Part shown: in pieces, positions 8,938-17,437 of the stretch
How positions within the stretch are numbered: position 1 is the first letter of the stretch
Layout: each line of letters starts with the position of its first letter
Source of the DNA: CAYRFE01 sp964423645 [NCBI: uncultured bacterium]
GTDB taxonomy: Bacteria > Macinerneyibacteriota > Macinerneyibacteria > Macinerneyibacteriales
Direction: 5' to 3'
DNA length: 64,000 bases
Assembly: GCA_964423645.1 (NCBI GenBank)
Contig: CAYRFE010000014.1
Location: 27,655-91,654, forward strand
Notes under the pieces: model-generated
Told to the model about the DNA's origin: nothing
Seen by the model: only the letters and a program-made list of their open reading frames with translations
Database searches by the model: none
Program-made: the position numbers and the translations under genes

Positions 8938-10036
8938 ATACGCGATATCGTTTATACACATGTGCTCCGATATTAATCAGTTCGCGATTCATCATGTCAT
9001 TATCTTCGAGTATCCATCCGAGATCGCCGCGTTTTACGCCCAGCTTGATACTGTTTGTGAATGTGTACCAGATCATCATTGCCTCAATACCTATTTTTCG
9101 ACAATCCGCGACAACTCCCATTGTTATGTTACGTGCACAATCGATGGTTTTCCAATGATGCAGAATTTTCATAAGTCCGAAGGGGAATAAACGTCCCTTC
9201 GCATGCTTAGTTGCATGATTGGCATCTAAAAGCGTGAGAGAGAAGCCTACCGGTTTATTATCTTTGTATGCGACAAATGCGATACTTGGTTCAATGATCG
9301 CTTTCATAGATTCAGCCATATGATCGAATTCTTCAGGAGTTAAGGGAACAAATCCCCAATTATTTTCCCAAGCGCCATTGTAGACGATACGAACATCCTC
9401 AATCATTGCGTTCAGATTCTTTTTATCAATATGTCGTATCTCAATGTGAGTGTTACGCTTTATGAGCATTTTACCCAGACGATCGAGCTTTTCCGGTAAT
9501 CCTTTGGTGGCGTCAATTTCATACGAAAGCAAATCTTTTGCCTTTATCATGCCAAGCGAGTCCATGTGTTCATTATAATAAGGAAAATTGTATGTCATCA
9601 TCACGACAGGCGAAGAATTATAACCGTCTATCAGCATTCCGCATGTTTCGTTGGTGGAAAAATTCATAGGCCCGCGAAGTACGGTCATGGCATGTTTTTT
9701 TCCGAACTCTACGACCGCATTGATAAGAAAATTGCTTATTTCTTTGTCATTATCGACATCATAATATCCGAAAAAGATAACATTTTCATTATGAAATGTA
9801 TTATGATTGTGGTTTATGATCGCCGCGATCCTGCCGCATGGAGTGTTGTTTTTATAAGCAATATACAATTCAACCTCAGAATGTGTGAAAAACGGATTGT
9901 GATGACGATCGAATACTTTATATTCATCCGCGATCATTGGGGCCACCCAAAGCGGATCATTTTTGTATAACGAAAAGGGATACATGATAAACGCACGAAG
10001 GTCTTTTTTCGTATGCACGGGCCGAATGTCAATCAT
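8921..10036 (-). CDS. GNAT-like acyltransferase family protein (YghO-like)
   Basis: The 371-residue protein begins IDIRPVHTKKDLRAFIMYPFSLYKNDPLWVAP, a start typical of YghO-like conserved proteins, and has a split GNAT pattern: a first half with GRIAAIINHNHN and a second half with FVAYKDNKPVGFSLTL followed by a helix. A substrate is not known for the family. Start at 10036 is set by AAGGAGG eight bases upstream; the longer in-frame start is rejected. It overlaps the upstream membrane-protein gene by 8 bp and the epimerase by 17 bp, so all are co-translated. Confidence 0.8.
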   Translation of the reverse strand: MIDIRPVHTKKDLRAFIMYPFSLYKNDPLWVAPMIADEYKVFDRHHNPFFTHSEVELYIAYKNNTPCGRIAAIINHNHNTFHNENVIFFGYYDVDNDKEISNFLINAVVEFGKKHAMTVLRGPMNFSTNETCGMLIDGYNSSPVVMMTYNFPYYNEHMDSLGMIKAKDLLSYEIDATKGLPEKLDRLGKMLIKRNTHIEIRHIDKKNLNAMIEDVRIVYNGAWENNWGFVPLTPEEFDHMAESMKAIIEPSIAFVAYKDNKPVGFSLTLLDANHATKHAKGRLFPFGLMKILHHWKTIDCARNITMGVVADCRKIGIEAMMIWYTFTNSIKLGVKRGDLGWILEDNDMMNRELINIGAHVYKRYRVYEKKI

Positions 10037-10424
10037 GGGATTTCCTCCTTTGAATAATCCATTTGTATGCAATGATCGTTGAAAACTCTATGGCATAGTC
10101 AAGCATGATGCAGAAAAGAAGAAGTTTGATGGGTTCGAATCCGCCTGAGATGATAAAAAAAACACCGATTGAGGCGGTAATATTATTCAAAAGGATTATT
10201 TTTTTCAGGATTCTTTTTTCGACAAGCAACAATACGATACTTGCAATTCCGACAATACCGTAATGCCAATGAATCATAAGTGCGGGTAGTATACTGAGAA
10301 TAAGTGCCGTCACGAAAAAGTATCGTAAGCGTACCTTTGATCGTATAAAAAATAGATATGTATTCGTCCATACATGGAGAATCAAAAAAATCAACCAAGC
10401 AATCGGAAATGAAACATTCAGCAT
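10029..10424 (-). CDS. Small polytopic membrane protein, unknown function
   Basis: The 131-residue product has four to five hydrophobic segments (about 6-22, 31-47, 50-66, 75-92, 95-113) and a basic C-terminus RRKSHD. I recognise no family. Start at 10424 follows AGGGAGAAGAG, and the product is then membrane-spanning from its first residues; the longer extension would add a basic non-membrane leader and overlap the divergent promoter. It is the first gene of the leftward operon and overlaps the next start by 8 bp. Confidence 0.75.
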   Translation of the reverse strand: MLNVSFPIAWLIFLILHVWTNTYLFFIRSKVRLRYFFVTALILSILPALMIHWHYGIVGIASIVLLLVEKRILKKIILLNNITASIGVFFIISGGFEPIKLLLFCIMLDYAIEFSTIIAYKWIIQRRKSHD

Positions 10425-10439
10425 CTTATCTCTTCTCCC

Positions 10440-10468
10440 TTGACTTGCGACAGTATATTGCATATAAT
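10440..10468 (+). promoter_or_regulatory. Near-consensus sigma70 promoter for the chemotaxis/c-di-GMP operon
   Basis: TTGACT, 17 bp, TATAAT. It lies 29 bp before the ATG at 10498, which has AAGGAGG. It sits in the intergenic gap to the divergent membrane-protein operon. Confidence 0.8.
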
Positions 10469-10497
10469 TAAGTTAGTCAATATGAAGGAGGCTTTTT

Positions 10498-11256
10498 ATG
10501 CCATTCGAAGAGAAAGACGATAATGAGGAACGTTTAAGAGAAATTGAACGAGAGCTTCAACCGGAGTTTCTTGAAAGAGCGGCTCAAATATTAGGCGGGA
10601 ATACTCCTTCGACATCATCAACGACATCATCGACTTCATATCAACAAAAACGACCTCGGTATGTCCCCCCTCCCAAACAAAGTACGAGTGTCCCATCAGA
10701 TAAAGAGAAAATAGCAAATATCATGAATAATGTGAATGCCGCCAAGGATGAATTGGTTGAACTGATGCACTCATGCCAGAACGAAGGTGCGAAGAAAGAA
10801 GAAATAATCGACCGAATGCTTGCTGTCATTGATTTGCTCGGTAATATTGATAGTGATATTCGTTCAAAAACAATTTTTCTTATCTTTCCTGATAAGATAT
10901 TTCGACGTCAAATCCAAACATCATTGAAAACAATGGGGTTTGTTAAAATTGAAGAATTCGATACGGGCAAACAAGCCTTGCAATCCTTGATCAAGACCAC
11001 GGCACAGCAGAAAGTTGAATTTTTGATTACCGATATTAATCTTACGGATTTAACTATTGATACATTCGCAAAGTATATCCGGTCAGATGAAAAAATCAAT
11101 CAAGTATGTCCCTTTATGTCATATTCAAAAATTATTGTTACGACAAAAGCATTGCCGACAGGAATTGATACGTTAAAAGAAGAAGGATATATTGACGAGT
11201 TTATTGCATGGCCGTTTAACGTGAACGCGTTGGTTGAAGTAATGAAGAAGATATAA
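10498..11256 (+). CDS. Receiver-like protein with N-terminal coiled/low-complexity extension
   Basis: The 252-residue product has a charged N-terminus, a Ser/Thr/Pro-rich linker (36-66), a helical segment (68-120) and a CheY-like domain (about 124-252). The phospho-acceptor position is Asp179 (FLITDINL) and the Thr of TTKA is kept, but the invariant Lys that precedes Pro-Phe is Trp238 (AWPF) and the acidic pair at the first strand is reduced to one Asp (FPDK). Signalling may therefore be phosphorylation-independent or altered. It is the first gene before cheW, so a role in chemotaxis signalling is likely; partner unknown. Confidence 0.75.
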   Translation: MPFEEKDDNEERLREIERELQPEFLERAAQILGGNTPSTSSTTSSTSYQQKRPRYVPPPKQSTSVPSDKEKIANIMNNVNAAKDELVELMHSCQNEGAKKEEIIDRMLAVIDLLGNIDSDIRSKTIFLIFPDKIFRRQIQTSLKTMGFVKIEEFDTGKQALQSLIKTTAQQKVEFLITDINLTDLTIDTFAKYIRSDEKINQVCPFMSYSKIIVTTKALPTGIDTLKEEGYIDEFIAWPFNVNALVEVMKKI

Positions 11257-11265
11257 GGAGGATAT

Positions 11266-11760
11266 ATGGCACAAAGAACGGAAATCATGCAAAATACGGC
11301 AGATCTTTTGTCTGAAGATATAATGAAATTGGTCGGGTTCAAATTGGAAAACGAATTGTTCGGTTTGAATATTCTTACGGTGAAAGAGATTATTCGAATG
11401 GAACGTATCACGCGTGTTCCTAAAGCACCCTTTTTTATTGAAGGTATCATCGATATGAGAGGGATCATTATTCCGGTTTTTAATTTAAGAAAACGCTTTA
11501 ATATCAATCCTGATAAAGCGATGGAAGAGAGTAACAAAATTATTGTCATTGAGCAGGATGATAAATACGTCGGGTTGATCGTTGATTCGGTGACAGAGGT
11601 TATACGATTGCCTGAAAAAAATGTTGAACCTCCTCCGTCGACAATCGGTGGTGTCGAATCTGAATATATTATTGGTGTCGGAAAGCTTAATGATCTGATC
11701 ATTATCCTTCTCGATGTGTCAAAAATTCTCAAAGGACTGAAGCGCGAGCCGTTGCATTAA
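11266..11760 (+). CDS. cheW: Chemotaxis coupling protein CheW
   Basis: CheW bridges methyl-accepting receptors to the kinase CheA. The 164 residues cover the whole double-barrel domain: KLVGFKLENELFGLNILTVKEI, the VP-kA-PFFIEGIIDMRGIIIPVFNLR region and the later VGLIVDSVTEV strand. A short 16-residue extension precedes the domain. An ideal AAGGAGG lies before the ATG, nine bases after the receiver-like gene, so both are one operon. An MCP lies at 28468-30549; cheA and other che genes are outside the window. Confidence 0.95.
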   Translation: MAQRTEIMQNTADLLSEDIMKLVGFKLENELFGLNILTVKEIIRMERITRVPKAPFFIEGIIDMRGIIIPVFNLRKRFNINPDKAMEESNKIIVIEQDDKYVGLIVDSVTEVIRLPEKNVEPPPSTIGGVESEYIIGVGKLNDLIIILLDVSKILKGLKREPLH

Positions 11761-11784
11761 TTCTTATGTGCCGACAAAAAGATT

Positions 11785-13074
11785 ATGACTGCTAATTTTG
11801 AATATTATTATAACGCATCCTTTGAGGGTATTGTGGTATTTGATCACGCTCAAAACATTATTTATGTGAATCCGAAAATATTTGAAATGTTTGCTTTGCC
11901 TGAAGAAAATCTGGAGTATTTGAATGAGCAATTTTTAGAAGCAAAAACTATCGCACTCAATGCACCGAGTTCGTTCTCATTAAAACAATATGATACCCAT
12001 ATTCCGCTTTCGTTACGAGTTTTAAAGAATACTATCGAGACGTATACCGTTTTACATGTTTTTGATGATACCGAACATCGTGATCAAGAATTACTGCAAG
12101 TGGCTCTGTTTCATATTTCTTCGTTGACCGCACTTGCGGACGACATGGCGGATTGTTATGCGGCGATTCATAGTATTGTCGGCGAGTTGATGGAAGCTAA
12201 GAATTTTTATATAGCGACGTACAATCCGGATACGGCAATGATGACGTTTGAATATCATGTTGATGAGTATGACGAGTGTCCGCCTCCTTTGCCATTGGAC
12301 AGCGGACTTACTGCATATGTGATTCGGACAGGCGAACCTTATTTTTATTCAGTTGACAAAGAGGCGATCCGTCGAGATAAGGTGCAGCTTATCGGTCATC
12401 AATCAATTGATTGGATAGGTGTACCATTGAAAATTGGTACGAGAGTCCATGGCGCTATGGTAATTCAGAGCTACAATGAAACGGTTCGTTTCACTGAACG
12501 CGAAAAAAATCTTCTGCAATTTGTCGCACAGCATATTGCGATTGCGATCGAACGTAAACGAATTGAGGCGCAATTAAAAGCGTTATCGTTGTATGACGAG
12601 CTTACGCATCTGTATAATAGGCGTGGGTTTCTTACTGTTGGGGCGCAACAGATCAAGATTGCATTCAGAAACGCGAAAGAAATGTTACTTTTCTTTTTTG
12701 ACCTTGATAATATGAAAACGATAAATGATAAATACGGTCACCCCGCCGGTGATACCGCCTTGCGGGCAACAGCCTCGGTCTTAAAGACGGTTTTTAGGGA
12801 TGCGGATATCATCGCTCGTCTTGGCGGGGATGAGTTTGTCGTATTGGCTGTAGGCAGTGACCAGAGTCAAGCCGAAAGTTTAAAAAAAAGGATTACGAAC
12901 GGTTTTTCAACATTTAATCATACTCATGAAGTTCCCTTCCCGATAGAGGTCAGTGTGGGTATTGCGACATATTATCCCGAAAAAACGATGAGTATCGACG
13001 ATTTACTTGCGCATGCCGATGAATTGATGTATGAAGAGAAGAAAAAGCGTAAGGGTATGCCGATTCATGACTAA
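11785..13074 (+). CDS. PAS-GAF-GGDEF diguanylate cyclase
   Basis: The 429-residue soluble protein has a PAS-type domain (about 5-105), a GAF domain (115-265) and a GGDEF domain (275-425). The active-site loop RLGGDEFVV (about 345-353) is intact and an inhibitory I-site RDAD lies five residues before GGDEF, so it should make c-di-GMP from two GTP and be product-inhibited. No membrane segment is present; the PAS and GAF domains would sense a cytoplasmic ligand. Shine-Dalgarno is poor. It overlaps mnmA by 8 bp and follows cheW in one operon. Confidence 0.92.
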   Translation: MTANFEYYYNASFEGIVVFDHAQNIIYVNPKIFEMFALPEENLEYLNEQFLEAKTIALNAPSSFSLKQYDTHIPLSLRVLKNTIETYTVLHVFDDTEHRDQELLQVALFHISSLTALADDMADCYAAIHSIVGELMEAKNFYIATYNPDTAMMTFEYHVDEYDECPPPLPLDSGLTAYVIRTGEPYFYSVDKEAIRRDKVQLIGHQSIDWIGVPLKIGTRVHGAMVIQSYNETVRFTEREKNLLQFVAQHIAIAIERKRIEAQLKALSLYDELTHLYNRRGFLTVGAQQIKIAFRNAKEMLLFFFDLDNMKTINDKYGHPAGDTALRATASVLKTVFRDADIIARLGGDEFVVLAVGSDQSQAESLKKRITNGFSTFNHTHEVPFPIEVSVGIATYYPEKTMSIDDLLAHADELMYEEKKKRKGMPIHD

Positions 13075-14086
13075 CCCCCCCATACTTGTCGGAATGAGCG
13101 GTGGCGTTGACAGTTCAACCGCGGCGTATTTGTTAAAAAAAGATGGTCATGAGGTGACAGGGTATATATTGTTGTTTCGAGATGATCAGCGGTCCGATAT
13201 TGATGATGCCGCTCGTGTCGCACATGAGATTGGTATAAAATTTGAAGTTATCGATGCACGAAGTCGTTTTGAAAACGATATTATCGTAAATTTTCTCAAC
13301 GAATATCGTCTGGGACATACACCAAGTCCCTGTTGCAGGTGTAATATTTTGAAATTCGGCATTGCATTTGAATTTGGCAAAGCGAATGCTATTGATCTCG
13401 TTGCAACGGGACACTATGCATGTTCTGAAAATGGATATCTTTATTGTTCTCCGGTGCATGGGCGTGATCAGGTATATTTTTTAAGCAGAATACCGAAAGA
13501 GTGGCTTGCCAATATTCGTTTTCCGCTTTGTACGTATGAAAAAAACACGGTTCGTGCAATTGCGTCTGACGCAGGTCTTCATTGTGCACAAAAGCAAGAC
13601 AGTCAGGATATATGTTTTATAGACACGGATTATCGCCATTTTTTATACGACCATGGTTTTGAAAGTAAAAAAGGCCCCATCGTAGAAAATGGTAAGACCG
13701 TTGGTTTTCACGACGGATACTTTCGTTATACAATCGGTCAACGCATTCAATTGGGTGGCCTTCCCGGTAAACGGTTTGTTCACAGCGTTGATATTGATTC
13801 AAATACGGTATTTATAACACCGGATGAAGAATTGTTTCATACGTCATGTCACATTACGGATTTGAACCTATTTACGGATCCTCAATCAATCACTACTCCG
13901 CTTTTTGCAAAAATACGCTCACGAGACACATTACATTCGTGTGCAATGAAGAGTAAAGGATCATCAGCTGAGATACTTTTTCAGGAGCCGGTACGAGCGA
14001 TCACACCCGGGCAGTTGGGTGTGGTATATACGGAAACTATCGACGGAAAATTCCAAGTCGTCGGCAGCGGATGGATTGAAAAATGA
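13067..14086 (+). CDS. mnmA: tRNA-specific 2-thiouridylase MnmA
   Basis: MnmA thiolates U34 of Lys, Glu and Gln tRNAs, taking sulfur from a cysteine desulfurase relay. The 339 residues have the PP-loop GMSGGVDSS (9-16), the first catalytic cysteine region TPSPCCRCN (about 85-92), KQDSQDICFID with the second cysteine (about 183) and the C-terminal PGQLGVVY strand. The ATG at 13067 overlaps the diguanylate cyclase stop by 8 bp, so this housekeeping gene is translated with a signalling operon. A cysteine desulfurase gene lies at 21442-22620 and could supply sulfur. Confidence 0.95.
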   Translation: MTNPPILVGMSGGVDSSTAAYLLKKDGHEVTGYILLFRDDQRSDIDDAARVAHEIGIKFEVIDARSRFENDIIVNFLNEYRLGHTPSPCCRCNILKFGIAFEFGKANAIDLVATGHYACSENGYLYCSPVHGRDQVYFLSRIPKEWLANIRFPLCTYEKNTVRAIASDAGLHCAQKQDSQDICFIDTDYRHFLYDHGFESKKGPIVENGKTVGFHDGYFRYTIGQRIQLGGLPGKRFVHSVDIDSNTVFITPDEELFHTSCHITDLNLFTDPQSITTPLFAKIRSRDTLHSCAMKSKGSSAEILFQEPVRAITPGQLGVVYTETIDGKFQVVGSGWIEK

Positions 14087-14149
14087 TACATGTGTCTGTA
14101 AGAGTGTTTTTTGGAATACGGCCCAAAAACCCGATATGAGTTTATCCGA

Positions 14150-15223
14150 ATGAGTATATCACCCAAGACATATGACATTGTCATTGTAGGCGCGGGGCCT
14201 TCAGGGGCAACATTGGCTCGACTTGTATCATCTCGGTTTTCTGTCGCGATCATTGATCGGCGCAATCTTCACGAAGGCGACAATCCGAAAAATGAAAAGT
14301 GCTGCGGCGGCTTAATAGCTCCCGACGCACAGAGAATGCTCGCGTCATTTGGAATGGCAGTGCCAAAGTCGGTGACTGCCGATCCGCAGTTATTTGCGGT
14401 ACGAACCTATGATATCGGGTTTTCTCGTGAAAGAATTTATCAACGTTCGTATGTTAATATCAATCGCGAGGCTTTTGATCGGTGGTTGTTTTCTCAAATA
14501 CCATCTTCGGTTGACCGATTTACTGATACAATTATTACCGATCTTCAGGTAGGTGACTCAAACACCATATTGAGAGGATTTCGGCAAGGGATCCCTTTTA
14601 ACCTTTCAGCACGTGTAGTAATCGGTGCTGACGGAGCGCGGTCTCATATCCGTCGTTTTTGTACTTATCGAAGTCATGAACCGAGAACATATATCGCATT
14701 ACAGGGTGAATTTGAATTACACGAAAGAGATCCTTATTATACCGCCGTATTTGCACCTCATCTTACCGACTTTTACGGGTGGATGATACCCAAAAATGGA
14801 ACGATTTTTGCAGGTGTTGCGCTGGATATTCATTCGCGTGTCACCGATTCTTATCAGAATTTTTCTGAATTAGTGCGAAGAAGGTTTCCGTTTATCGGAA
14901 AAGAAATTCGAAGAAACGGGGCTTTCATCTATCGTCCGTCAGGCTTTAACGATATCATGACCGGTGATAACCATATAGCACTTGTAGGTGAAGCGGCGGG
15001 TTTTATCAGCCCGAGTTCAGCGGAAGGTTTTAGCTTTGCGTTTCGTAGTGCGCAGTGTCTGGCCGATTCTTTGAATGACGGCATTGATGGATTTACCGGA
15101 CGGTACCGGCGATATTCGAGTTCATTAACGTATTCCATTCGTGCGAAAACAATGAAATCACCGAGTATGTATACCCCCTGGATTCGAAGAATGATATTGG
15201 CTTCAGGTTTTCAGAGTTTGTAA
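14150..15223 (+). CDS. Geranylgeranyl-reductase-family FAD-dependent oxidoreductase
   Basis: The 357-residue product opens with a dinucleotide-binding fold, DIVIVGAGPSG at about 9-19, and has the family motif EKCCGGLIAPDA with paired cysteines and a late GDNHIALVGEAAGFISPSSAEG. The family reduces isoprenoid double bonds or related substrates. The CCGGL-APDAQ form resembles CbrA-type members found in anaerobes. The ATG at 14150 gives a start just before the fold; a TTG at 14111 would add 13 residues. It lies 63 bp after mnmA, possibly in the same operon. Substrate is unknown. Confidence 0.85.
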   Translation: MSISPKTYDIVIVGAGPSGATLARLVSSRFSVAIIDRRNLHEGDNPKNEKCCGGLIAPDAQRMLASFGMAVPKSVTADPQLFAVRTYDIGFSRERIYQRSYVNINREAFDRWLFSQIPSSVDRFTDTIITDLQVGDSNTILRGFRQGIPFNLSARVVIGADGARSHIRRFCTYRSHEPRTYIALQGEFELHERDPYYTAVFAPHLTDFYGWMIPKNGTIFAGVALDIHSRVTDSYQNFSELVRRRFPFIGKEIRRNGAFIYRPSGFNDIMTGDNHIALVGEAAGFISPSSAEGFSFAFRSAQCLADSLNDGIDGFTGRYRRYSSSLTYSIRAKTMKSPSMYTPWIRRMILASGFQSL

Positions 15224-15259
15224 TTCGCAGGGCATGTCATAGCATCTTAAATTTACCGC

Positions 15260-15288
15260 TTGACAATGGAATGTGATGGCGGTATAGT
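15260..15288 (+). promoter_or_regulatory. Consensus promoter of the infC operon
   Basis: TTGACA, 17 bp, TATAGT. Transcription from about 15295 would create a 140-nt leader with three possible hairpins before infC. Confidence 0.82.
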
Positions 15289-15328
15289 CTTCCTACATGA
15301 AGCAGGACGTCTGTTCCTCGCCCAGAAT

Positions 15329-15417
15329 ACCCCTTAGGGTGGTGTCGGGTACCAGAGTGGCGATATGATTGTATCGCAAGGAAGGACAGGCGGATAGTGT
15401 ATATCCGCTTTTTTATT
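15329..15417 (+). promoter_or_regulatory. infC leader with attenuator terminator
   Basis: The leader contains hairpins ACCC-CTTA-GGGT (15329-15340) and CGATA-TGATTG-TATCG (15361-15376), and a terminator GCGGATA-GTGTA-TATCCGC (15390-15408) followed by a T-rich run to 15417. A terminator between promoter and first gene marks transcription attenuation. Feedback by ribosomal protein L20 on such leaders is known in Bacillus; the same here is inference. Confidence 0.7.
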
Positions 15418-15433
15418 TGACAGGAGGTGTGCT

Positions 15434-15955
15434 ATCATACGAAAAGACTCAAAAGATATCGGTGTGAGGGTAAACGAGAACATTCGTTCATCGCAGGTAC
15501 GTGTTATAGGGCCTGAGGGCGAACAAGTCGGCGTTTTAAGTATCGGTGATGCGTTACGGATGGCTGAAGAGGCAGGGCTTGATCTCGTGGAAGTGGCTGC
15601 AGATGCCAAACCGCCTGTTGCCCGTATTATGGATTTTGGTAAATACCGTTTTGAGCAGACAAAAAAACAGAAAAAAAATAAGAAAAATGTTGTTCATTTA
15701 AAAGAAATTCAATTTCGTCCTAAAACCGATGAACATGATTATGAATTTAAAGTTCGTCATATTCGTGAATTTTTAGAAAAAGGTCATCGTGTGAAGGTGG
15801 GCGTTTTTTTCCGCGGGAGAGAAATGAGTTTTGTTGATCAAGGACGTGCGATACTGGAACGAGTAGTTTTGGAACTCAATGAAGTAGCAAAAGTTGAAAA
15901 AGATGTTGAACATACAGGCAGACTTATGATGATGGTGCTTGCACCAAAGAAATAG
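15434..15955 (+). CDS. infC: Translation initiation factor IF-3, with a non-AUG start
   Basis: IF-3 binds the 30S subunit and rejects wrong initiator codons. The visible body from NENIRSSQVRVIGPEGEQ to VLAPKK matches both IF-3 domains with the lysine-rich linker (KKQKKNKKN). The strong GGAGG at 15423-15427 has no in-frame ATG or GTG at proper distance; in frame it meets ATC at 15434 (6 bases) and ATA at 15437 (9 bases). IF-3 genes in E. coli and many bacteria start with AUU, AUC or AUA and are autoregulated that way. A GTG at 15464 is possible but has no Shine-Dalgarno and would trim the conserved N-terminus. Length from 15434 is 173 residues. rpmI follows after 16 bp. Confidence 0.93.
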   Translation: MIRKDSKDIGVRVNENIRSSQVRVIGPEGEQVGVLSIGDALRMAEEAGLDLVEVAADAKPPVARIMDFGKYRFEQTKKQKKNKKNVVHLKEIQFRPKTDEHDYEFKVRHIREFLEKGHRVKVGVFFRGREMSFVDQGRAILERVVLELNEVAKVEKDVEHTGRLMMMVLAPKK

Positions 15956-15971
15956 GAAGGAAGTGACAACT

Positions 15972-16172
15972 ATGCCTAAGATTAAGACAAGACGCTCAGC
16001 CGCTAAACGTTTTTCGGTAACAGGCGGGGGCAAAGTAAAAAGAAACAAGGCGTATATGAACCACAAGCTTGCGAAAAAAAGCTCAACACGTAAGATGAAT
16101 CTTCGCAAGAGCGGTATCGCAGATAAAACAGATGTCGGCCGTGTTAAAGACATGATGCCGTACGCGTTTTAA
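15972..16172 (+). CDS. rpmI: 50S ribosomal protein L35
   Basis: The 66-residue basic product MPKIKTRRSAAKRF... with the GGGKVKRNKAYMNH segment is canonical bL35, of usual length. AGGAAG precedes the ATG at 15972. It lies between infC and rplT in the order conserved across bacteria. Confidence 0.97.
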   Translation: MPKIKTRRSAAKRFSVTGGGKVKRNKAYMNHKLAKKSSTRKMNLRKSGIADKTDVGRVKDMMPYAF

Positions 16173-16194
16173 GGTTGAAAAGGAGTGATGGACT

Positions 16195-16551
16195 ATGAGA
16201 GCAACGAGCGATGTCGCACGGAGAAGACGTAAAAAAAGATTATTGCATGATGTAAAAGGATATTGGGGTTATAAGAGTAAATTGTACCGGTATGCAATGA
16301 ATGCATGGGCTCGTGCAATGCAGTATGCATTCCGTGACAGAAAAGTTAAAAAACGCGATTTTCGTGCATTATGGATTATGCGTATCAATGCTGCTTGCCG
16401 CATGCACGACATGACATATTCTCAGTTTGTGTACGGTTTGAAGAATGCCAATATAGATCTTAACCGAAAAATGCTTTCTGAAATTGCTATTCAGGATGCT
16501 GACGCTTTTAAAGTATTAGTGGATACCGCCAAAAAAAATATTCATGCATAA
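16195..16551 (+). CDS. rplT: 50S ribosomal protein L20
   Basis: The 118-residue product is bL20: ARRRRKKRLLHDVKGYWGYKSKLYRYA, then RKVKKRDFRALWIMRINAACR. It binds 23S rRNA early in 50S assembly and in some bacteria represses its own operon. AAGGAG precedes the ATG. The stop overlaps smpB by 8 bp, an unusual coupling of L20 and the tmRNA partner. Confidence 0.97.
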   Translation: MRATSDVARRRRKKRLLHDVKGYWGYKSKLYRYAMNAWARAMQYAFRDRKVKKRDFRALWIMRINAACRMHDMTYSQFVYGLKNANIDLNRKMLSEIAIQDADAFKVLVDTAKKNIHA

Positions 16552-16999
16552 GATAGTTGCACAGAATAAAAAGGCGTATCACGACTTTCATATTGAAGAA
16601 AAGTACGAAGCGGGTATTGTGCTCACCGGTACGGAAGTTAAATCATGCCGTACCGGGGGCATTTCTATCAAAGAAAGTTATGCGCGTTTTATAAAAGGGG
16701 AACTGATACTGGTTAACAGTCATATTGCGCCATATAAGCAAGCATCAATATTTAATCATACCGAAAAAAGAATGCGTAAACTTCTTATGAATAAAAAAGA
16801 AATTCGTAAACTCATTGGTAAGGTGACTGAAAAAGGGTATACACTCATTCCCTTATCGGTCTACTTCAATGAAAAAAATCTTCTTAAGGTTGAGATCGGA
16901 CTTGCTCGCGGAAAACAATTGTATGATAAACGTGAGGATTTAAAGAAACGCGACGTTGAACGCGAAATGCAAAGAACCGTAAAAGGTCGCCACGAATAA
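16544..16999 (+). CDS. smpB: SsrA-binding protein SmpB
   Basis: SmpB binds tmRNA and brings it to stalled ribosomes. The 151 residues contain NKKAYHDFHIEEKYEAGIVLTGTEVKSCR, the HIAPYKQ strand and a basic tail RDEKKR-like (DLKKRDVEREMQRTVKGR), all typical. It overlaps rplT by 8 bp as the last gene of the operon. The tmRNA gene (ssrA) is often nearby but I find none in the following 440 bp. Confidence 0.96.
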   Translation: MHKIVAQNKKAYHDFHIEEKYEAGIVLTGTEVKSCRTGGISIKESYARFIKGELILVNSHIAPYKQASIFNHTEKRMRKLLMNKKEIRKLIGKVTEKGYTLIPLSVYFNEKNLLKVEIGLARGKQLYDKREDLKKRDVEREMQRTVKGRHE

Positions 17000-17437
17000 T
17001 TTTTATGTCTCTTGAAAAAATCACTACATTCAAATGATCGTTCTATTTCGTATGATCGAGTTGTAATGATTTGATCCATATCGGAGAACTTATACGAAAT
17101 TCAGTCGATTCAAAGTGTTTTGTCGCGTGAAAAGGGTTGTGTGACGTTTTCGGGCGCATGCCTAGCGCTCCGTATTTATGACACACGGATTTTTGTGACA
17201 GAGCCGGTTTGTCTTTAAAAATTTATCCCGTATACTACGTATCTCTTACTTCCCGAATAAAAACATCGAGACTTTGTTAAAACTTCTATTTATTTAAAAT
17301 GGTGACCGCCGGCAACCGCATACCGAGAAATCGGTAAGGGGTGGGCACAAAGTTAAAAAATGGTAGTTTTGTAAAGGGCTCAAATCTGTTGTGCAATTTC
17401 CTATAGAGGAACTATCATTACTATTTTTCTTGGATTT
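17000..17437. other. Gene-free interval after smpB
   Basis: This 438 bp gap lies between convergent genes. I see no RNA gene, no clear terminator and no open frame with family features. Its right part (17266-17378) is a decayed interspersed repeat; 17000-17265 holds nothing I can assign. Confidence 0.6.
17266..17378 (-). repeat. Decayed type A repeat
   Basis: Ends GAGACTTTGTTAAAAC and GGTAGTTTTGTAAAGG, and a GGGGTGGGCACAAA tract match the reverse orientation of better copies; the central GTGGGGAC hairpin is lost. Confidence 0.6.

Noticed and set aside
15295-15420. A tRNA or small RNA gene in the infC leader
   Set aside because: The hairpins do not form a cloverleaf and the last one is a terminator; it fits an attenuator leader.
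17000-17437. ssrA (tmRNA) next to smpB
   Set aside because: No Ala-type acceptor end, tag-coding frame or TPsiC-like arm could be recognised.
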